A stretch of 6,363 nt of DNA, taken from Anaerolineales bacterium. Lineage in GTDB: Bacteria; Chloroflexota; Anaerolineae; Anaerolineales; DRMV01. A model generated the notes under the pieces. It worked only from the letters and a program-made list of their open reading frames with translations. It did no database searches and was not told the origin of the DNA. The position numbers were made by a program, and so were the translations under genes. Below, one piece after another: positions 5,209-6,363 of the stretch. Location of the stretch: assembly GCA_026991215.1 (NCBI GenBank), contig JALXBY010000146.1, positions 1 through 6,363 on the forward strand, read 5' to 3'. Positions within the stretch are counted from its first letter, which is position 1; each line of letters begins with the position of its first letter.

Positions 5209-6363
5209 AAAGAGTTTAATAAACAGTATTGTAGTCACGTTGCTGTATTTCGGGGGAATACCACTGTTTTTTCTGTTGCAAACGCGATTTATTCCTATCG
5301 ATCTTCCCACATATTACATAGCAGGGAAATTTGGCTGCTCACCAAATATTAATATATACCAATTTAGTGTTTTGAAAAATTTAGGAGAAAGATATGGGAT
5401 TGTACCCTTTCCTTTTTTGTATCCGCCTACTTTTATATTGATGTTTCGCTACATTTTCTGGAGCGCAGGTATTCGGCAGGCTATTATACGCTGGACTATA
5501 GTTCTATTAGCGGGATTGTTGACATTTTCTTATATTTTCTTTAGGCATAGAAGCAAGCACGATACACCTTGGTTTTTGCTTGTAATACTATTTATACTGC
5601 CATTTGATTGGAACTTTCATGAGGGACAGGTTAATATTGTGGGGCTTGCACTAATATCTATATCTTTTCATTTAATCTGGAAAGATTCCTTTTTCCTGTC
5701 AGGATTGTTTCTGGGTTTGGCTTCTGCTTTTGGTAAAGCTCATTTATTTCTTCTGGTAGTACCTTTTGCTTTGTCGATATACAAAAAGAAGGGCGTAAGT
5801 TCAGTTGTTTATTTTATTATCGGTTTTTTTACGACTTATATGTTTGCAATATTGTTGTCTATAGAGGTATGTAGCTTTTTTGTATGGAAATATTTTTTTA
5901 AATTTACAAAATTTCTGCGTTACGGCCAATCGATTCCGGGGTTATATTCTGTGACTGCTCCAGCTTCTTTTTCATTGGCTAGTGTTATAGCACGTTTTAC
6001 TTCTGCGAGTCCTTCGAAGGTTTCTTTTTATACTTCTACATTATTGGGGCTGTTATGGGGCTTTTGGCTATTTCTACATTGGAAGAAGGTCTCTTTTGAG
6101 GATTACGAAAAGAATTTCTATCTGTGGACAGGATATATGCTTTTGATTATGTGGGCGTCTCCTATGCTGTATTTGCACCAGATTATATTTATTGCCTTCC
6201 CGTTCGCATTTTTTCCTATCTTTCGTGAAAAGGAACATTATATCGTACTCTTAATCAGTCGATTGGCGAGCATGGATTGGCCTTATTTGTATGAAGAGAT
6301 GGGAATAACAATTCCCTTTTCCATACGCTCGTTTAACTTCTTTTTGCTTGGCTTATTATACGT
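5174..6363 (+). CDS. GT87-like (GT-C fold) polytopic membrane glycosyltransferase, 3' end outside the window
   Basis: The frame is open from ATG 5174 to the last base: 396 complete codons with no stop, so the gene is cut by the window edge. The product is very hydrophobic, with roughly eight or more membrane spans. Features recall the GT87 (DUF2029) group of lipid-linked-sugar mannosyl/glycosyltransferases: an Asp in the first outside loop (D43 in PIDLPTYY), a YPP motif (83-85), EGQVN (150-154), a GLFLGLASAFGK helix end (177-188), and SPMLYLHQ (329-336) like the SPxxWxHH region. Catalysis would use polyprenyl-phosphate sugars on the outer face of the membrane, building glycans, glycolipids or glycoproteins. 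That is family knowledge and the substrate cannot be read here. Its base composition and codon use differ sharply from its neighbours, suggesting transfer, as is common for surface-glycan genes. No functional link with the phosphorylation genes is evident. Confidence 0.75.
   Translation, partial: MNYSIQSGYPPKKSLINSIVVTLLYFGGIPLFFLLQTRFIPIDLPTYYIAGKFGCSPNINIYQFSVLKNLGERYGIVPFPFLYPPTFILMFRYIFWSAGIRQAIIRWTIVLLAGLLTFSYIFFRHRSKHDTPWFLLVILFILPFDWNFHEGQVNIVGLALISISFHLIWKDSFFLSGLFLGLASAFGKAHLFLLVVPFALSIYKKKGVSSVVYFIIGFFTTYMFAILLSIEVCSFFVWKYFFKFTKFLRYGQSIPGLYSVTAPASFSLASVIARFTSASPSKVSFYTSTLLGLLWGFWLFLHWKKVSFEDYEKNFYLWTGYMLLIMWASPMLYLHQIIFIAFPFAFFPIFREKEHYIVLLISRLASMDWPYLYEEMGITIPFSIRSFNFFLLGLLY

Noticed and set aside
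5150..5260. Insertion sequence or integrase attachment site at the composition junction
   Set aside because: No terminal inverted repeats, target duplication, tRNA fragment or transposase/integrase frame can be seen near the junction.
1..6363. CRISPR array, tRNA or rRNA genes
   Set aside because: No regularly spaced direct repeats were seen, and no cloverleaf-like or ribosomal sequence was recognised on either strand by eye.

Overview
The first ~5.17 kb is GC-rich (about 60-65% by eye) and carries three consecutive plus-strand genes that look like one reversible Ser/Thr phosphorylation module. At about 5174 the DNA turns abruptly AT-rich (about 35-40% GC by eye) and holds the 5' part of a polytopic membrane glycosyltransferase-like gene that runs off the window. 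The Thr-Pro-rich tail on an exported segment, the extended -10 promoter of the form TGGTATAAC and the gene content suggest a member of Chloroflexota, perhaps Anaerolineae. This is an inference from style; the window has no marker gene.

Layout: 1-57 shows nothing recognisable. A sigma-70-type promoter lies at 58-87, followed by a leader of about 160 nt with an imperfect inverted repeat. Then come: (1) 257-2329, an exported VWA/Ig-like protein with one membrane span and a cytoplasmic FHA domain; (2) 2380-3318, a soluble Hanks-type Ser/Thr kinase with no membrane span; (3) 3400-5208, a PP2C-family phosphatase with one membrane span and an extracytoplasmic FecR-like domain; (4) 5174-6363 (incomplete), a GT87/GT-C-like membrane protein. 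The starts of all four genes are set by clear GGAGG-type ribosome binding sites. For the first three, these sites favour starts slightly inside the longest open frame.

Inferred working model: the kinase phosphorylates cytoplasmic targets, possibly including the acidic, TQ-containing tail of protein 1. The FHA domain of protein 1 reads phosphothreonine and the PP2C domain removes it. Two of the three proteins carry large domains outside the membrane, so the module could link envelope state to cytoplasmic phosphorylation. The set VWA + kinase + PP2C (+ FHA) resembles in composition the TerY-P triad and the PpkA/PppA/Fha set of type VI secretion. The topology differs, and no Ter or secretion genes are present here.

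The most unusual structural point is the junction near 5174. The phosphatase ends in a Thr-Pro linker followed by a short tail that is translated, in another frame, from the start of the AT-rich gene. This may be a transfer or rearrangement breakpoint that changed the phosphatase C-terminus, although an assembly artefact cannot be excluded.
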